Origin: Halioglobus sp. | Lineage (GTDB): Bacteria > Pseudomonadota > Gammaproteobacteria > Pseudomonadales > Halieaceae | Direction of reading: 5' to 3' | Length of the DNA: 64,000 nucleotides | Assembly (NCBI GenBank): GCA_020443425.1 | Contig: JAGRIE010000001.1 | Location: 62,001-126,000, forward strand | Shown: piece after piece, positions 49,683 to 58,113 of the stretch | Numbering within the stretch: the stretch's first letter is position 1 | Layout of the letters: the number at the start of each line of letters is the position of its first letter | Position numbers and translations under genes: made by a program | The notes under the pieces: generated by a model | What the model was told of the DNA's origin: nothing | Seen by the model: the letters and a program-made list of their open reading frames with translations, nothing else | Databases searched by the model: none

Positions 49683-50372
49683 TTGAAAACCTTCGTCCGA
49701 TGTATTGCAGTACTGTATTTCGCGGGCTGTGCCGGTGGCGCGCAGGCGCTTGTGACCAGCTACGACAATCTGTCCGACTGGACTGTGGCGCTAGGTAATG
49801 CGGCCGTCGTGTCCGATCCATTTGACAACGACATAGGGCAGGGTGGCGCCATCACGTTCGACTCGGGCGTCCTGTCGACGGTTTGGGGTCTGTTTCTGTT
49901 CGACAACTCCGTTTCACTTGGCAGTTTCCACATGGCCGTCTCGCCGGAAGGGGTCTATGCCACGCCGTACAACGATTGGTTTTTCCCGCATCCGGTTTTT
50001 GCGTTTGGTTTTGATTTCTCTGAAGTGGCACCGGGCCTTGCATCGGTTGTTATCGACGATGGCTCAGGACCGGACAGTTTTGAACTCTATGCTGTCGGCA
50101 CCGGCAATGCTTCCTCTGCTGGCTCTGCCAATCCCGCATCGGTGGCGCCGGGTCCGTCGGTGTATCTTCTGGGCTACAGTGGCTTTGCCGGGTTCGTGAG
50201 TGACAGCGGGTCGTTCAGCGCCGTGCGGTTCTATAACCAGGCACCGGGAACGCTGGATGCCTATAATCTCGACAACCTCGTGTTCGCCACGCGTGTTCCC
50301 ACCCCCGGTACTCTGGCACTTTTCTCACTGGGTATTGCCGGGCTGCTCTGGTCCACGAAAAGAAGCCCCTGA
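49683..50372 (+). CDS. PEP-CTERM sorting-domain protein
   Basis: From the TTG at 49683, which has GGGGAGG 5 bases before it, the 229-residue product begins with a signal peptide (KTFVRCIAVLYFAGCAGGAQA). It ends with a sorting signal: VPTPGTLALFSLGIAGLLW followed by a basic tail (STKRSP). The middle is a beta-rich, acidic, Gly/Ser-rich domain. Such proteins are processed by an exosortase at the inner membrane; no exosortase is in this window. A sigma-54-like promoter lies upstream. The exact role is unknown. Confidence 0.85.
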   Translation: MKTFVRCIAVLYFAGCAGGAQALVTSYDNLSDWTVALGNAAVVSDPFDNDIGQGGAITFDSGVLSTVWGLFLFDNSVSLGSFHMAVSPEGVYATPYNDWFFPHPVFAFGFDFSEVAPGLASVVIDDGSGPDSFELYAVGTGNASSAGSANPASVAPGPSVYLLGYSGFAGFVSDSGSFSAVRFYNQAPGTLDAYNLDNLVFATRVPTPGTLALFSLGIAGLLWSTKRSP

Positions 50373-50542
50373 CCGCCCGCCAAGGCCTCTCTCCCGCTGG
50401 GCTCCCGGTATTTTGAAAAAACTACAGCCGCGGCTGCAAAACTTACGAAAAGCAGCTGCCGTGGCGCTACCCACCTGGGTCGTTTTGCGTGTTTGACCAC
50501 GTTGTTCGGCAAGTTGAGCGTCGATTGACGGCAGTGGGTGCG

Positions 50543-50558
50543 TGGCATGCAAATTGCG
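50543..50558 (+). promoter_or_regulatory. Sigma-54-like promoter upstream of glutaredoxin-MauE gene
   Basis: TGGCATGCAAATTGCG closely matches TGGCACG-N4-TTGCA, with GG and GC 10 bases apart. It lies about 57 bases before the next gene, an ordinary distance for transcription from here. Confidence 0.6.
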
Positions 50559-50614
50559 TCCGTTCCAGTAAGCATCGGCGACAGTGCAGATGCGCTTGAA
50601 TGAACAGTGGGGGG

Positions 50615-51361
50615 ATGGCAGTGGCCAGGCAAGCAGTACTTTACAGGATGGATTCGACGGATCACCTGTGTCCATTCGGTCTGAAATCGAGGGATTTGCT
50701 GCGGCGCAAAGGGTTCTCTGTTGACGACCGCACGCTGGAGTCTCGCGAGCAGGTGGAACACATCAAGAAAGAGTTCGATGTGAAGACGACACCACAGGTC
50801 ATTATCGATGGCAGGCGTATTGGCGGGTACGAGGAATTGCGGACCTATTTTGGTCTGCAAAGCCCGGACAGTGATGGCGACGACTACCGGCCTGTCATTG
50901 CTATTTTCGCCACCAGTCTGCTGGTCGCTGTTGCGATAGCGCTGCGGTCGGCATCGGGCATCAGCCTGCTGCCGCTGCTGACAGATTTCATCGCGGTATC
51001 CATGTGTGTACTCGCGATCCAGAAACTCCGCGACCTGGAGGCATTTACCAACCAGTTCATTACCTACGATCTGCTCTCCATGCGGGATGTGCGCTATGCC
51101 TACGTGTATCCGTTTGCTGAGGCGTATGCAGGTCTGGCGATGCTGGCTGGTTGGTCAGCGTGGGTGGTGGCACCCGTAGCGCTCTTCATTGGGATTGAGG
51201 GCGCGGTTTCTGTGACCAAAGCGGTCTACCTCGATCACCGTGAATTGAAGTGCGCCTGTGTGGGGGGGAACAGCAATGTACCACTGGGCGCCATCTCGCT
51301 AACCGAAAACCTGTTCATGGTCGTTGCGGCTGCACTCATGTGGCTGCAGGTGCAGGCATGA
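50615..51361 (+). CDS. Glutaredoxin-MauE/DoxX-like membrane fusion protein
   Basis: The protein has about 248 residues. Residues 5-85 form a glutaredoxin domain with a monothiol-type CPFG motif (C19) and TTPQVIIDGRRIGGYEEL. A MauE-like membrane domain of four helices follows (about 95-245), with a CAC motif in KCACVGGNSNVPLGAISLTEN. The domain pair suggests transfer of reducing equivalents between cytoplasm and membrane or periplasm. The start is uncertain: ATG 50600, ATG 50615 and GTG 50621 all fit, and the GGGGGG run best serves the last. Dodecin follows. Confidence 0.75.
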   Translation: MAVARQAVLYRMDSTDHLCPFGLKSRDLLRRKGFSVDDRTLESREQVEHIKKEFDVKTTPQVIIDGRRIGGYEELRTYFGLQSPDSDGDDYRPVIAIFATSLLVAVAIALRSASGISLLPLLTDFIAVSMCVLAIQKLRDLEAFTNQFITYDLLSMRDVRYAYVYPFAEAYAGLAMLAGWSAWVVAPVALFIGIEGAVSVTKAVYLDHRELKCACVGGNSNVPLGAISLTENLFMVVAAALMWLQVQA

Positions 51362-51450
51362 AGTTTGCACTACTTATGACGGACGTACCGGCGATAGCTG
51401 CGTGCAAAGATGGCGTTGCCGGGTGAATTCAGTGAAGAAGGAGGTTTACC

Positions 51451-51657
51451 ATGCAGCAACACGTGTATAAATCGGTTGAAATCACCGGCTCTTCGGACAA
51501 ATCGGTGGAGGAGGCCGTGCAGGCGGCCATCTCTCGGGCCAGCGAAACACTGCATAACCTGCGCTGGTTTGAGGTCACCGACGTGCGGGGTCAGATCGAC
51601 GAGGGCCAGGTCAACTACTGGCAGGTAACGGTCAAACTGGGGCTGACTCTGGATTGA
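51451..51657 (+). CDS. Dodecin family flavin-binding protein
   Basis: The 68-residue protein has a perfect AAGGAGG site upstream. It has the dodecin pattern [23 protein letters not shown], then [14 protein letters not shown] with the flavin-stacking tryptophan, and a final strand VKLGL. Dodecins form 12-mers that store or buffer flavin. It lies 90 bases after the glutaredoxin-MauE gene on the same strand. Confidence 0.92.
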   Translation: MQQHVYKSVEITGSSDKSVEEAVQAAISRASETLHNLRWFEVTDVRGQIDEGQVNYWQVTVKLGLTLD

Positions 51658-51703
51658 AGTCCCGGGGCAGCCGTCTTCGGCGCAGGCAGCACTGCGCTGG
51701 AGA

Positions 51704-52168
51704 CTAGTCCTCAATGACGTCAGCAATCAAACCGCTGGCGGCGTTTATCAGCAGTATGGCCGTGCCGATCCTGATGATTTTTTGACCCTCCGGGGTGCGG
51801 CCCAGTTCATTGAGCAGCGCGAGGGGCAGTTCCTGGTAAATCGCATCGGGGGGAAGATACTCACCCCGGTGCCATTTTTTTGCCTGTCCCGGTGGCTGGC
51901 AGCCATTGCCTTTCTTTGCAAGTCCGGGCGGACAACCAGCAGATGTCGGTGTCTGGAGATAATACTGCCTGATCAGGCTGACGCGCTCGTCACTGAAGTA
52001 GGGGGCGTTGCCGCTGTTTCCGGGCTGCGCAGCATGCTCGGAGCTGTTGGTGGCCGCCTTGCTTTTCCCGCTGTTGCCCGGTGACTCCGGCTTGTCAGCG
52101 AAGGCTGCCCCGGAGGCAAACGCGGTAGTCGCCACGCAGAAAATCATCTGTTGAATCCAGTACCGCAT
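51704..52168 (-). CDS. RcnB/CigR-like exported protein
   Basis: The 154-residue protein has a signal peptide (cleavage about residue 24, AAFA), an Asn/Ser/Gly-rich stretch, then CPPGLAKKGNGCQPPGQAKKWHRGEYLPPDA. That segment is characteristic of the RcnB-like family linked to nickel/cobalt homeostasis and to CigR. The C-terminus has a hydrophobic AILLINAASGLIADV. It is probably periplasmic. Its precise role here is unknown. Confidence 0.7.
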   Translation of the reverse strand: MRYWIQQMIFCVATTAFASGAAFADKPESPGNSGKSKAATNSSEHAAQPGNSGNAPYFSDERVSLIRQYYLQTPTSAGCPPGLAKKGNGCQPPGQAKKWHRGEYLPPDAIYQELPLALLNELGRTPEGQKIIRIGTAILLINAASGLIADVIED

Positions 52169-52402
52169 ACAGTTCTCCCGTCAATAGTTGCCCCTGTGAG
52201 TAGGAACCAGAGTGCCACGCATGTGCATAACGCGAGGCAATGCTACCACAAGCCTGGATGGCTGTTGATGCGGCGGGTGCCTGCACGCATCCACTGTGGT
52301 TATGAAGCGAGCAGGTTACAAAGGGGGCTACACCCCCGCCCGCGAGCACTGTAGCCGCAGCGGGCCCGGTGTCAGCATTTTTGACAGGTGTTTGGCGCGA
52401 AC

Positions 52403-52418
52403 TGTGACTCCCGTCACA
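52403..52418. promoter_or_regulatory. CRP/Vfr-like palindrome
   Basis: TGTGACTCCCGTCACA is a perfect match to the core TGTGA-N6-TCACA. It lies 235 bases upstream of the RcnB-like gene, in a 383-base gap (52169-52551) with no recognisable gene. The target gene is unclear. Confidence 0.4.
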
Positions 52419-52551
52419 CAACACCACCGGCACTGCTGACTCTGGCGCTGGGCCTTCTTGGTTACACTCGCAGGGGGGGATCTCCCAAGGCATCGGCGTA
52501 ACGAGACTGCGGATTCCACTGGTCACTAGCGCGCAATCGGTCGTCACAGCA

Positions 52552-52745
52552 TCAACCCGGCCCGGGCAGTGCCCCGAACCCGGGTTGTCCATTGAGGAAA
52601 ACTTCCAGCACCTTGATGCCGTGCAATTCAGCGGCCGGTGTCTCATAGGGGTTGCGATCAACCACCACTAAATCAGCCCATTTGCCCGGCGCCAGGTTGC
52701 CGGCCTGCCAGCCGACGGCGCTTACTGTTTCTCGCGACCAAGGAT
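52552..52745 (-). pseudogene. C-terminal remnant of an amidohydrolase
   Basis: In one minus-strand frame, ending at TGA 52552-52554, about 60 residues read as a typical amidohydrolase C-terminus: VSAVGWQAGNLAPGKWADLV, then VVDRNPYETPA, then LHGIKVLEVFLNGQ. No start or N-terminal domains are present. The upstream part is replaced by the Dabb protein gene, whose 3' end overlaps it in another frame. This looks like a deletion or rearrangement scar. Confidence 0.75.
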
Positions 52746-53768
52746 GCTGCTGTCGAGATAGCAGAACGCGTGCGACAGCTCTGTGTCAACCGCCTGTACA
52801 CCCGACTCCGGGTCAAACCATCGATCGATATGGCCCCAGTGGTGCGGATGTGCCATATAGGGACCGAGCAGGTCGTCCAGCTGCTCGTACTCCTGCTCCC
52901 ACACATACGTCCAGGGTGCGCCCGCGGCAGTGTGCCAGGGCAGGGCAGTGGCGCGACTGAGGCGCCAGTTGAGTATCTGGGGAATCTGTCCCGGCATTTC
53001 CAGCAGGTCCTGTTCGAAGCGCCGGGCTTTGCCGTCCGGTATGCCTGGCAGCATTCGGAAGTAAGCCGTGCGTTTAATCCCGCCGGCCAGGTCCGGGCGC
53101 CGTACACCGGCGGCTATGGTGTCCAGTTGCAGGGCGTGGCAGGTGTTGCAAAAGCGAGTGAGGGCCTCGCAGATTGCAGTCGTCCACGGTGCGCTGCGCC
53201 GGGCCTGGACGGCGGTATCTCGATCGGGGTAGAGCAGGTCCCAGGTGTAGTGCCCGGCGGCATATTCCGGCGCAAGATTGGCAGACAGGCTGGCCAGCTC
53301 CAGCCCCGGCAGTTGCGTCGCCGCCTCCTGTAGCAGGGATTCCAGTGTGCGGCGCTGCTCCTCGGTGAGCCCGTCCTTCACTGACAGCTGCGCGGTTTCA
53401 CGGTGTCCGCGGGTAGCGATGCTCCACTCGCGGGTATCGACAGGCTGCGGCAGTACGCCGGCGGTATCCTCGCTCAGGTACTCGCGTGTGCGGGACTCGC
53501 ACAGGGCGTCCACCGCGTCCCAGAACCGGCTGACAGCGGCAGTGCCGGACTGCGCGCGCATTGCCCACCAGCTGCCGACGTCCGCTACCTGCCAGCGCAG
53601 CCACAGTGTATTCACGCCCTGCAGCAGTTGTACAGGCGGGGACACCCGGAACTCGATAAACTGCAGGCCGCGCCGTGCGGCGAGGTCGATGTAGGCGTCG
53701 CGAAACAGTTGCATCAGTTGTTCCAGCCTGTCGCCTGCGACCTCGATCCTGTCCTGGACGGTAATCAT
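52722..53768 (-). CDS. Multi-Dabb-domain (dimeric alpha/beta barrel) protein
   Basis: The 348-residue protein appears to contain three ferredoxin-like alpha/beta-barrel units (about 1-100, 115-220 and 230-345). The third is the clearest, with KRTAYFRMLPGIPDGKARRF and a late HPHHWGHIDRWFDPESG. Dabb proteins act in stress response or in small-molecule degradation. The last residues (ILGREKQ) overlap the amidohydrolase remnant in another frame, so the true C-terminus may have been altered by rearrangement. Function is unknown. Confidence 0.6.
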   Translation of the reverse strand: MITVQDRIEVAGDRLEQLMQLFRDAYIDLAARRGLQFIEFRVSPPVQLLQGVNTLWLRWQVADVGSWWAMRAQSGTAAVSRFWDAVDALCESRTREYLSEDTAGVLPQPVDTREWSIATRGHRETAQLSVKDGLTEEQRRTLESLLQEAATQLPGLELASLSANLAPEYAAGHYTWDLLYPDRDTAVQARRSAPWTTAICEALTRFCNTCHALQLDTIAAGVRRPDLAGGIKRTAYFRMLPGIPDGKARRFEQDLLEMPGQIPQILNWRLSRATALPWHTAAGAPWTYVWEQEYEQLDDLLGPYMAHPHHWGHIDRWFDPESGVQAVDTELSHAFCYLDSSILGREKQ

Positions 53769-53805
53769 GGTGAGGGTGCTCCGGGGTTGCGTTAAATACA
53801 GTGGA

Positions 53806-54792
53806 TTATTCGAGGTCTGCCACTTTCAGGATGAGCTTGCCGCGGTTGTGGCCCGACTGTATGACCCGGTGTGCCTCGGCTGCCGCGGTTAATGGAAACT
53901 CGCGGATGGGCGGCAGGGTGATGTCGCCCTGCGCCACTAACGCGGCAATACGCGACAGCGTGGCGGCACACTGGCTGTCATCCATCATCGAATACAGGTG
54001 CTTTACCTGCACCGCCTGCGCCGCGGCGGTTGCAGCGGCCATATCGCCATCGTCCACCAGGGTGGGAATACTGACCAGCGTACCGCCGCGCCGGATCAGG
54101 TCGAGTTCACCGGGAAGGCTGGAGACGCCGACCGCATTCACCAGTAAATCCACCCCGTCCGGTGCCCACGCGCGGAGCGTGCTCGCGATGTCCTCGCGCT
54201 GGTAATCGATCGCCAGTGCCACGCCCAGCCCTCGCAGATACTCCACGTTGGCAGTGCTGCAGGTCGCGGCGACCCCGGCACCGGCCCAGCGCGCAAACTG
54301 CACGGCAAAACTGCCCAGCCCACCGGAGCCGCCGTGCACGAACACCTTGCTGCCGGGCTGCAGCCCGCCGCGGTCAAACAGGGCTTGCCAGGCGGTGAGC
54401 GCGGCCACGGGCAGCGCTGCGGCCTGGTCCAGGCGCAGGCTATCGGGGACGGGTGCCACCCTGTGCTGGTGCGCCAGGGTGTACTGCGCATAGCTGCCCT
54501 GTCCGCCCTGGCCGTGGTTGGTGGGTGTGAAGACACGGTCACCCGGTTTGAAGGAGGTGACCTCACCACCGACCGCCGCGACGATACCTGCCGCGTCAAA
54601 GCCGATCACATAGGGAAAGCTGTAGGGTCGGAACGGCGCCAGCAGGCCCTGCCGATTCTTCCAGTCCGCCGGATTGATGCCAGCGTAGGCCACCTCGATG
54701 AGGATATCCTGTGCTTCGGGCACTGGTGTGGGCAACTCGCCGTACTGCAGTACCTCGGGTCCACCGGTTTCGGTTATGAACATTGCTTGCAC
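53806..54792 (-). CDS. Zinc-independent MDR-family NADP-dependent oxidoreductase (quinone oxidoreductase-like)
   Basis: The protein has 328 residues from GTG 54792, giving the family start (M)QAMFITETGGPEVL; the frame extends upstream to 54816. It shows YAGINPADWKNRQG, GFDAAGIVAAVG and the NADP loop VHGGSGGLGSFAVQFARWAGAG. Structural zinc cysteines are absent, as in quinone oxidoreductases. The substrate is unknown. An inverted repeat lies about 30 bases upstream of the start. Confidence 0.85.
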   Translation of the reverse strand: MQAMFITETGGPEVLQYGELPTPVPEAQDILIEVAYAGINPADWKNRQGLLAPFRPYSFPYVIGFDAAGIVAAVGGEVTSFKPGDRVFTPTNHGQGGQGSYAQYTLAHQHRVAPVPDSLRLDQAAALPVAALTAWQALFDRGGLQPGSKVFVHGGSGGLGSFAVQFARWAGAGVAATCSTANVEYLRGLGVALAIDYQREDIASTLRAWAPDGVDLLVNAVGVSSLPGELDLIRRGGTLVSIPTLVDDGDMAAATAAAQAVQVKHLYSMMDDSQCAATLSRIAALVAQGDITLPPIREFPLTAAAEAHRVIQSGHNRGKLILKVADLE

Positions 54793-54821
54793 GGGACCAC
54801 CTCGGGCTATTGTCATTATCG

Positions 54822-54841
54822 CGCGCGGGGAATCCCGCGCG
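54822..54841. promoter_or_regulatory. GC-rich inverted repeat upstream of MDR oxidoreductase
   Basis: A perfect 8-base inverted repeat (CGCGCGGG / CCCGCGCG) has a 4-base centre. It lies in the leader of the minus-strand oxidoreductase gene and could be an operator or RNA hairpin. The remaining gap to 55243 holds no gene I can support. Confidence 0.4.
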
Positions 54842-55243
54842 AACAGGGCTACAGCTGCAGGCTACTGTGCCAGTTTTAGCGGTGCCACCGTGAGGGTATC
54901 CGTAACTGAACCGGGCAGGGTTAAATATCGGCGCTACACGCGGCCTGATGTGCCAAGGGCGCCCGGCGTGCAGCGGATGGCTGTTGAAGCCGGTAGCTGC
55001 TCTAACCGCACACGCCAGACAACCGGTTCAGCCATGCTGACCACGCGCACGCAAACGAGGTGCCAGATGTGACAGCTGCCGGGGTTGTGGTAGGTTTGCT
55101 GTTATCGGCTCGCGCAGCTTTTCCAGGCCTCTCTGCGCACGGCTTGACGGGATTGCAACGAGCGACAGGAATACCCCTTATGCGTGTTACCTTTGATACA
55201 GCCAGTGACAGTCCGCGGCCGCTCCCGGGCAGGGCAACGTCTG

Positions 55244-57301
55244 ATGCCGTTTGAGACGCTGTTCTCGCCCATCAGTATCGGGTCCATGGCACTGGCGAAC
55301 CGCGTCGTGATGTCGCCCATGACCACCAATTACGGTACCGCCGGACAGGAGCCTTCGGAGCGTCTGCTCGCGTACCTGCAGGCGAGAGCCGAGGGAGGCG
55401 TCGGCCTGATAACGCTGGAGGTCTGCTCGGTGGCGCTCGATCACCGCTATCAACCGCACTCGCTGAGTCTTGCGGAAGACCGCTTCATCCCGTTGCACCG
55501 CGAAATCACCGCGCTGGCACACCGCTGCGGTGCAAAAATCCAGCCCCAGATCACCCATCCGGGGCCGGAGTCGCTGGCGCCTTTTTATGAGGACAAGCCG
55601 GGCTTTGGCCCGAGTGTCAATGTGAACCCGGGGGCGTTCCAGGCCAGCAGGCCGCTGGAACTTGAGGAAATTCCCGCGGTGATCGAACAGTATGCCGCCG
55701 CCGCGGTGCGCGCCAAAGCGGCAGGCTATGACGGCATGGAACTGCACGCCGCACATGTCTATATGCTGCTGGGTTCGTTCCTGTCGCCACTGCGCAATGC
55801 GCGCACCGATGCCTATGGAGGCAAACGGCTCGCCGGCCGGGCGCGGCTGCTGCTGGAAACTCTCGCGGCAGTGCGCGCAGCTGTAGGCCCGGACTTTCCA
55901 GTCACGATCAGCCTGTCGGGTTACGAGCGCTCTCCCGGTGGGCGCGAGATCAATGAATCGCAGGCCCTGGCCCAACTGCTGGTGGCGGCAGGAGCCGATG
56001 CCTTCCGGGTCAGCGGTGGCAGTACCGACGGCCTGGTGAGTCAGATGGTGATGGGCAGTGATTATCCAGACGGTGCCAATGTGACGGCGGCGAGGGCGAT
56101 CAAACAGGTCGTCGATGTGCCGGTGATTGTGGTTGGCCGCATCCACACCCCGGAGCAGGCAGAGCGCATTCTGCAGCAGGGCAGTGCCGACCTCGTTGCG
56201 ATGGGGCGCCCCTTCCTGGCTGACCCGCAGTGGCCGGCCAAGGCCAGGGCTGGTCGCGCGCTCGATATCCGGCGCTGTATCTCCTGTGAGAACTGCATCG
56301 ACTCGATGATTACCGAGCTCAATCTCGGCTGTGCGGTGAACGCCGCCGCCGGACGTGAGTTGGATTGCCAGCTGACGCCGGCAACGCGGCGCAAGCGTGT
56401 GGTGATTGTCGGCGCCGGTCCCGCCGGGATGGAAGCGGCGCGGGTGGCGGACCTGCGAGGTCACAGTGTGACCTTGCTGGAGCGGCAGGGGCGACTGGGT
56501 GGGTCGCTGCTGATGGCGGCCACCGTCCACGCCGATAACGAGCCGTTCTACCAGTGGCTGCCCCGCCAACTGCGGGCATCCGGTGTCGATATACGCCTCG
56601 GTGTGGAGGCCACCCCTACGTTGCTGCGCAGCCTGGATCCCGATGCCATCGTCGTTGCCAGCGGCGCAGAGGTTCGCACGCCGCCGATAGCAGGGGCAGG
56701 GCAGGCGCATGTCTACAGCGGCGCACAGCTGCGACGTATCGTAGAGGGCAGGGCGTCCGCTGCGGAATTCACCATGGTGCCGGCGGCCGTGCGTGGGATT
56801 GCCGCGCGCTGTGCGCGAGCGGCGAGCAGGCATCTGACGCCGGCACTGCTGAGGCGCTGCTCCCGTCTGTGGCTGCCGCTGGGTCGCCGGGTAGTGATTG
56901 TCGGTGCCGATCTCGCGGCGATTGAACTGGCTGAGTTTCTGGCGAGACGCGGGCGGCTGGTCAGTATGCTGGAGCCACGCAAGCGGATTGCCGCTGAAAT
57001 CGGCCCCAAGCGCCGCGCTGAGCACATGGACAGGCTCGACAGACTCGGTGTCAGTATTAACACCGAGGTGACCTGTGAGGCGATTCAGGCGGGCGCGGTG
57101 AGCTATCGCACCGCACAGGGCCGCTTGCGCACGATGGCGGCCGACAGCGTGATTGTCGCCGGGGAACCGGTCGCGGCAACAGGCTTGTATGAGCGGGTAC
57201 AGGAACTGGCGCCGGAAGTGTACGCGATCGGCGACTGCACCGGCCTTGGTTTGATTCGCAAGGCGACACAGGAGGGTATGCGCATCGGCAGTGCACTTTG
57301 A
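55244..57301 (+). CDS. FadH-like FAD/FMN/Fe-S NADH:flavin oxidoreductase
   Basis: The protein has 685 residues from ATG 55244. An Old-Yellow-Enzyme TIM barrel (about 1-340) contains LFSPISIGSMALANRVVMSPM and HAAHVYMLLGSFLSP. A cysteine cluster for [4Fe-4S] follows (RRCISCENCIDSM with GCAVN, about 345-365), then a two-part FAD/NAD(P) domain with VIVGAGPAGMEAARVA. This is the layout of 2,4-dienoyl-CoA reductase and related enzymes; substrate assignment is open. Frames upstream of 55244 are not supported. Confidence 0.85.
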   Translation: MPFETLFSPISIGSMALANRVVMSPMTTNYGTAGQEPSERLLAYLQARAEGGVGLITLEVCSVALDHRYQPHSLSLAEDRFIPLHREITALAHRCGAKIQPQITHPGPESLAPFYEDKPGFGPSVNVNPGAFQASRPLELEEIPAVIEQYAAAAVRAKAAGYDGMELHAAHVYMLLGSFLSPLRNARTDAYGGKRLAGRARLLLETLAAVRAAVGPDFPVTISLSGYERSPGGREINESQALAQLLVAAGADAFRVSGGSTDGLVSQMVMGSDYPDGANVTAARAIKQVVDVPVIVVGRIHTPEQAERILQQGSADLVAMGRPFLADPQWPAKARAGRALDIRRCISCENCIDSMITELNLGCAVNAAAGRELDCQLTPATRRKRVVIVGAGPAGMEAARVADLRGHSVTLLERQGRLGGSLLMAATVHADNEPFYQWLPRQLRASGVDIRLGVEATPTLLRSLDPDAIVVASGAEVRTPPIAGAGQAHVYSGAQLRRIVEGRASAAEFTMVPAAVRGIAARCARAASRHLTPALLRRCSRLWLPLGRRVVIVGADLAAIELAEFLARRGRLVSMLEPRKRIAAEIGPKRRAEHMDRLDRLGVSINTEVTCEAIQAGAVSYRTAQGRLRTMAADSVIVAGEPVAATGLYERVQELAPEVYAIGDCTGLGLIRKATQEGMRIGSAL

Positions 57302-57398
57302 GACGCGGCGATCCCTCGGCTGGAGGACAGTTTTACGCGCACCCTGGCGCTCCCGGGTGTTAAGCTTTGCCCATCGTCAATTCCAGCCGGGGGCAATT

Positions 57399-57899
57399 AT
57401 GGCGCCGCAAGCGTGGTTTCTTTCACTCGTATTAATCGCAGCGATACCGGCTGTGGCTGAGGAGTTGGGCAGTGTCGATACCAAATGGCGTGCGCTGTCA
57501 CCGGATGACTCGATAACGCTGGATGTTTTTGATGATGAGAAAGTCGAGGGCGTCGCCTGCTACCTGAGCCGGGCCCAGGTCGGCGGTTACAGCGGTGCCC
57601 TGGGGCTCGCCGAGGACACCTCAGACGCCTCGCTGGATTGCCAGCAGGTCGGGCCGATAGTCATCCGCGAACCGTTCGAGAAGGGCGAACGGGTGTTCCG
57701 GGAGCGCCGGTCACTCATCTTCAAAAGTATGAAAGTGCTGCGGTACTGTGATCTCGCCCGCAATGTCATTGTGTATCTGGTGTACAGCGACAAGGTGGTT
57801 GAAGGCTCACCCAAAAACTCGGTTTCGGCCGTTCCGATCGCCTACTGGCCCGGTGCCGACACGACGCAGCCGTTGGCGCAGTGTACCTACGCGCGCTAG
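57399..57899 (+). CDS. CreA family protein
   Basis: The protein has 166 residues from ATG 57399. A signal peptide ends near residue 20 (PAVAEE). Then come GSVDTKWRALSPDDSITLDVFDDEKVEGVACYLSR and RSLIFKSMKVLRYCD, the core of CreA. Function is unknown; location is probably periplasmic. The open frame before 57399 overlaps the previous gene and is not used. Confidence 0.85.
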   Translation: MAPQAWFLSLVLIAAIPAVAEELGSVDTKWRALSPDDSITLDVFDDEKVEGVACYLSRAQVGGYSGALGLAEDTSDASLDCQQVGPIVIREPFEKGERVFRERRSLIFKSMKVLRYCDLARNVIVYLVYSDKVVEGSPKNSVSAVPIAYWPGADTTQPLAQCTYAR

Positions 57900-58113
57900 C
57901 CGCAGGGCACCGTCAGCTTGCCGGTTGCGAGCAGTCGAGAGGGAGCCAGGCGCCCCCGGTGTTTTCACTCGATCAGTGTCGATCGGTGCTTTATCATGTG
58001 CGCCAGGTTTTCGCGGCAGGGCGTGGTGCTCAAGTGCGAACGCGCGATAGACACGCGAAGCGCACAGCCAGTTTGAGATGACGGGTGGCAACCCAAAATA
58101 AGGAGAAGATGCA

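Noticed and set aside
55187..57025. 612-codon minus-strand frame opposite the FadH-like gene
   Set aside because: The plus strand shows conserved flavin and Fe-S motifs; the antisense translation is low-complexity shadow sequence.
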